Shown in pieces: positions 62,780-64,000 of a DNA stretch of 64,000 nt (the stretch's first letter is position 1; the number at the start of each line of letters is the position of its first letter). The notes beneath the pieces were generated by a model. The model ran no database searches. It was not told where the DNA came from and saw only the letters and a list, made by a program, of their open reading frames with translations. The translations under genes and the position numbers were made by a program. The stretch is taken from assembly GCF_003576645.1 (NCBI RefSeq), contig NC_044922.1, positions 3,843,646 to 3,907,645 of the forward strand, in the 5' to 3' direction. The DNA comes from Ipomoea triloba (taxonomy: Eukaryota; Streptophyta; Magnoliopsida; Solanales; Convolvulaceae).

Positions 62780-63475
62780 ATGGCTCCACCGGTTGCTATT
62801 GATACTGGTGCTACTACTGAGAAACTAAACATTAGTGATAAAATCTATGCCAGGCTTAGGTTGGCAAAAGAATCCGACGTGAGCCATATTTACAAGCTGT
62901 TTTACCAGATCCACGAGTACCATAGTTTGACGCACCTCTATAAAGTGAGCGAGGACTCCTTGTGCAACATGCTGTTCAAATCAAACCCTAACCCTCCGTT
63001 CTACTCCCCGACCATCCTCCTCGTCGAGGTCTCGGCCACCGAGTTCCCCGCCCCGACCCCTGACGAGTCGGGGTTCGAGCCGATCGTCAAGGCGTTCGAC
63101 CTCAAAGCCCCGGTGGCCGACGACGAGTGCGCCGCCTTCCGGTCCAACGTCGCCGACCACGAGGCCTACATCGCCGGCTACGCCTTCTTCTTCCCCAACT
63201 ACTCCTGCTTCTACGACAAGCCCGGGATCTTCTTCGAGAGCCTCTATTTCCGGGCTAGCTACCGGAAATTGGGGATGGGGCGGCTGATGTTCTCCACCGT
63301 CGCCGCCAATGCCGCCGACAAGGGATTCTCGTCCGTCGAGGGGATCGTGGCGGTGTGGAACAAGAAATCCTACGACTTCTACGTCGACATGGGCGTCGAA
63401 ATAATGGACGAGTTCCGGTACGGCAAGCTCACCGGCGACGCTCTTCAGGCGTATGCTAAGAACAAGAGTTCTTAA
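62780..63475 (+). CDS. THT: Tyramine N-hydroxycinnamoyltransferase-like GNAT
   Basis: Cytosolic acyltransferase of the GNAT fold. THT joins hydroxycinnamoyl-CoA, such as feruloyl-CoA, to tyramine, making phenolic amides for wall defence; substrate here is inferred. Intronless, 231 aa, the usual family length. Matches include IYARLRLAKESDVSHIYKLF, YQIHEYHSLTHLYK, PNPPFYSPTILLVEVS, IAGYAFFFPNYSCFYDK, GIFFESLYFR and the acyl-CoA loop RKLGMG at 162-167, then FSSVEGIVAVWNKKSYDFYV and ALQAYA at the C-terminus. The start at 62780 is the first ATG; the longer frame would need a TTG. Codons in the second half are strongly G/C-ending, unlike the B3, IF-2 or TTC27 genes. A related family, ornithine N-acetyltransferase (NATA1-like), is the main alternative. 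Confidence 0.88.
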   Translation: MAPPVAIDTGATTEKLNISDKIYARLRLAKESDVSHIYKLFYQIHEYHSLTHLYKVSEDSLCNMLFKSNPNPPFYSPTILLVEVSATEFPAPTPDESGFEPIVKAFDLKAPVADDECAAFRSNVADHEAYIAGYAFFFPNYSCFYDKPGIFFESLYFRASYRKLGMGRLMFSTVAANAADKGFSSVEGIVAVWNKKSYDFYVDMGVEIMDEFRYGKLTGDALQAYAKNKSS

Positions 63476-64000
63476 TTTAATTTATTGCAAATTAAATTAA
63501 ATCCGCATATAATAATTTTGTTGTTTGTGTTTGTTTTATATTTTAATTTCCATATGAAGTACTAAAGTACGATGAAATGTTTTTTTTTTTAAAATATGTA
63601 TTTTATTTGCTCTATTGTCTTTTTAGGGACTTGTATTAGAGAATTTTCATCAGTTGTATTATTACTGTATATTTGCTGCGGGCGATTCTCGGAATAAATA
63701 TACAAATAAAATAAAATATGAATTGACTAACTACTTAATCTTTTATTTTAAGTTAAACAAATACTTTAATATATTATATTAGTTTATTTATTGGTTAGGA
63801 TGTGACCTACATATTTTAATACATGGAAGACAAATATTTATTATTATTTTTCTTAGTTAGTGATTCTTTTACATGAAATTTCTACCTCAATTCGAACAAG
63901 GAAAAATCGTATGTTACCCAGCGAAGTATATTGTCGGATTAAACATTTATCAGTACACCAAAAGTTATAGTTAGTAGCGAATGTGTAAACTTTATTTCCT
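63476..64000. other. THT-like 3' flank to window end
   Basis: AT-rich 3' untranslated and intergenic sequence. Candidate poly(A) signals of AATAAA type occur near 63694-63713. No further gene was seen. Confidence 0.5.

Overview
This is nuclear DNA of a flowering plant. The genes have many short GT-AG introns in AT-rich sequence, and plant-specific families are present (REM-type B3 proteins, fasciclin-like arabinogalactan protein, plant CNGC channel, plastid glutathione peroxidase). The last gene closely resembles tyramine N-hydroxycinnamoyltransferase as I remember it from Solanaceae, so an asterid eudicot, perhaps Solanales, is my guess; the sequence does not prove it. All homology calls are from memory of the families; no search was run.

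Layout. 0.9-7.2 kb (+): two tandem copies of a seven-exon gene encoding three B3 domains. 8.4-8.6 kb: assembly gap. 8.8-14.7 kb (+): mitochondrial translation initiation factor IF-2. 16.0-19.9 kb (+): UGNT1-like nucleotide-sugar transporter. 20-23.4 kb: MITE, Ty1/copia remnant, 30-bp minisatellite and a SINE. 23.5-24.3 kb (-): FLA14-like protein. 25.6-29.2 kb (-): CNGC14/17-like channel. 29.2-37.6 kb: gene-poor, with SINEs, a perfect hairpin and a 1.7-kb (AT)14AG array. 37.6-40.5 kb (-): SR splicing factor RSZ22. 41.0-44.6 kb (+): TITAN-like/CENATAC-type zinc-finger protein. 45.2-48.3 kb (-): plastid glutathione peroxidase. 49.8-58.4 kb (-): TTC27-type TPR protein with 20 exons. 58.5-62.7 kb: TIR element, degenerate repeats and SINEs. 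62.8-63.5 kb (+): intronless THT-like acyltransferase.

The genes are mostly unrelated housekeeping and signalling genes, not a pathway. Two local relations stand out. The B3 pair is a recent segmental duplication laid over an older exon-pair duplication. RSZ22 and the TITAN-like gene, both splicing-related, are head to head over a short interval. I rebuilt exons by matching splice sites to reading frame and family similarity; for the multi-exon genes the coding lengths sum to whole codons, except GPX, where my count is one base short in exon 5.

I found no CRISPR, operon, phage or clearly new multi-gene system. The most unusual signals are the perfectly phased 30-bp AT array, a GQT selectivity-filter triplet in the CNGC, a polyarginine block in the FLA, three SINE copies with target-site duplications inside introns of three genes, start-stop uORFs ahead of UGNT1, and a GC-AG intron in TTC27.
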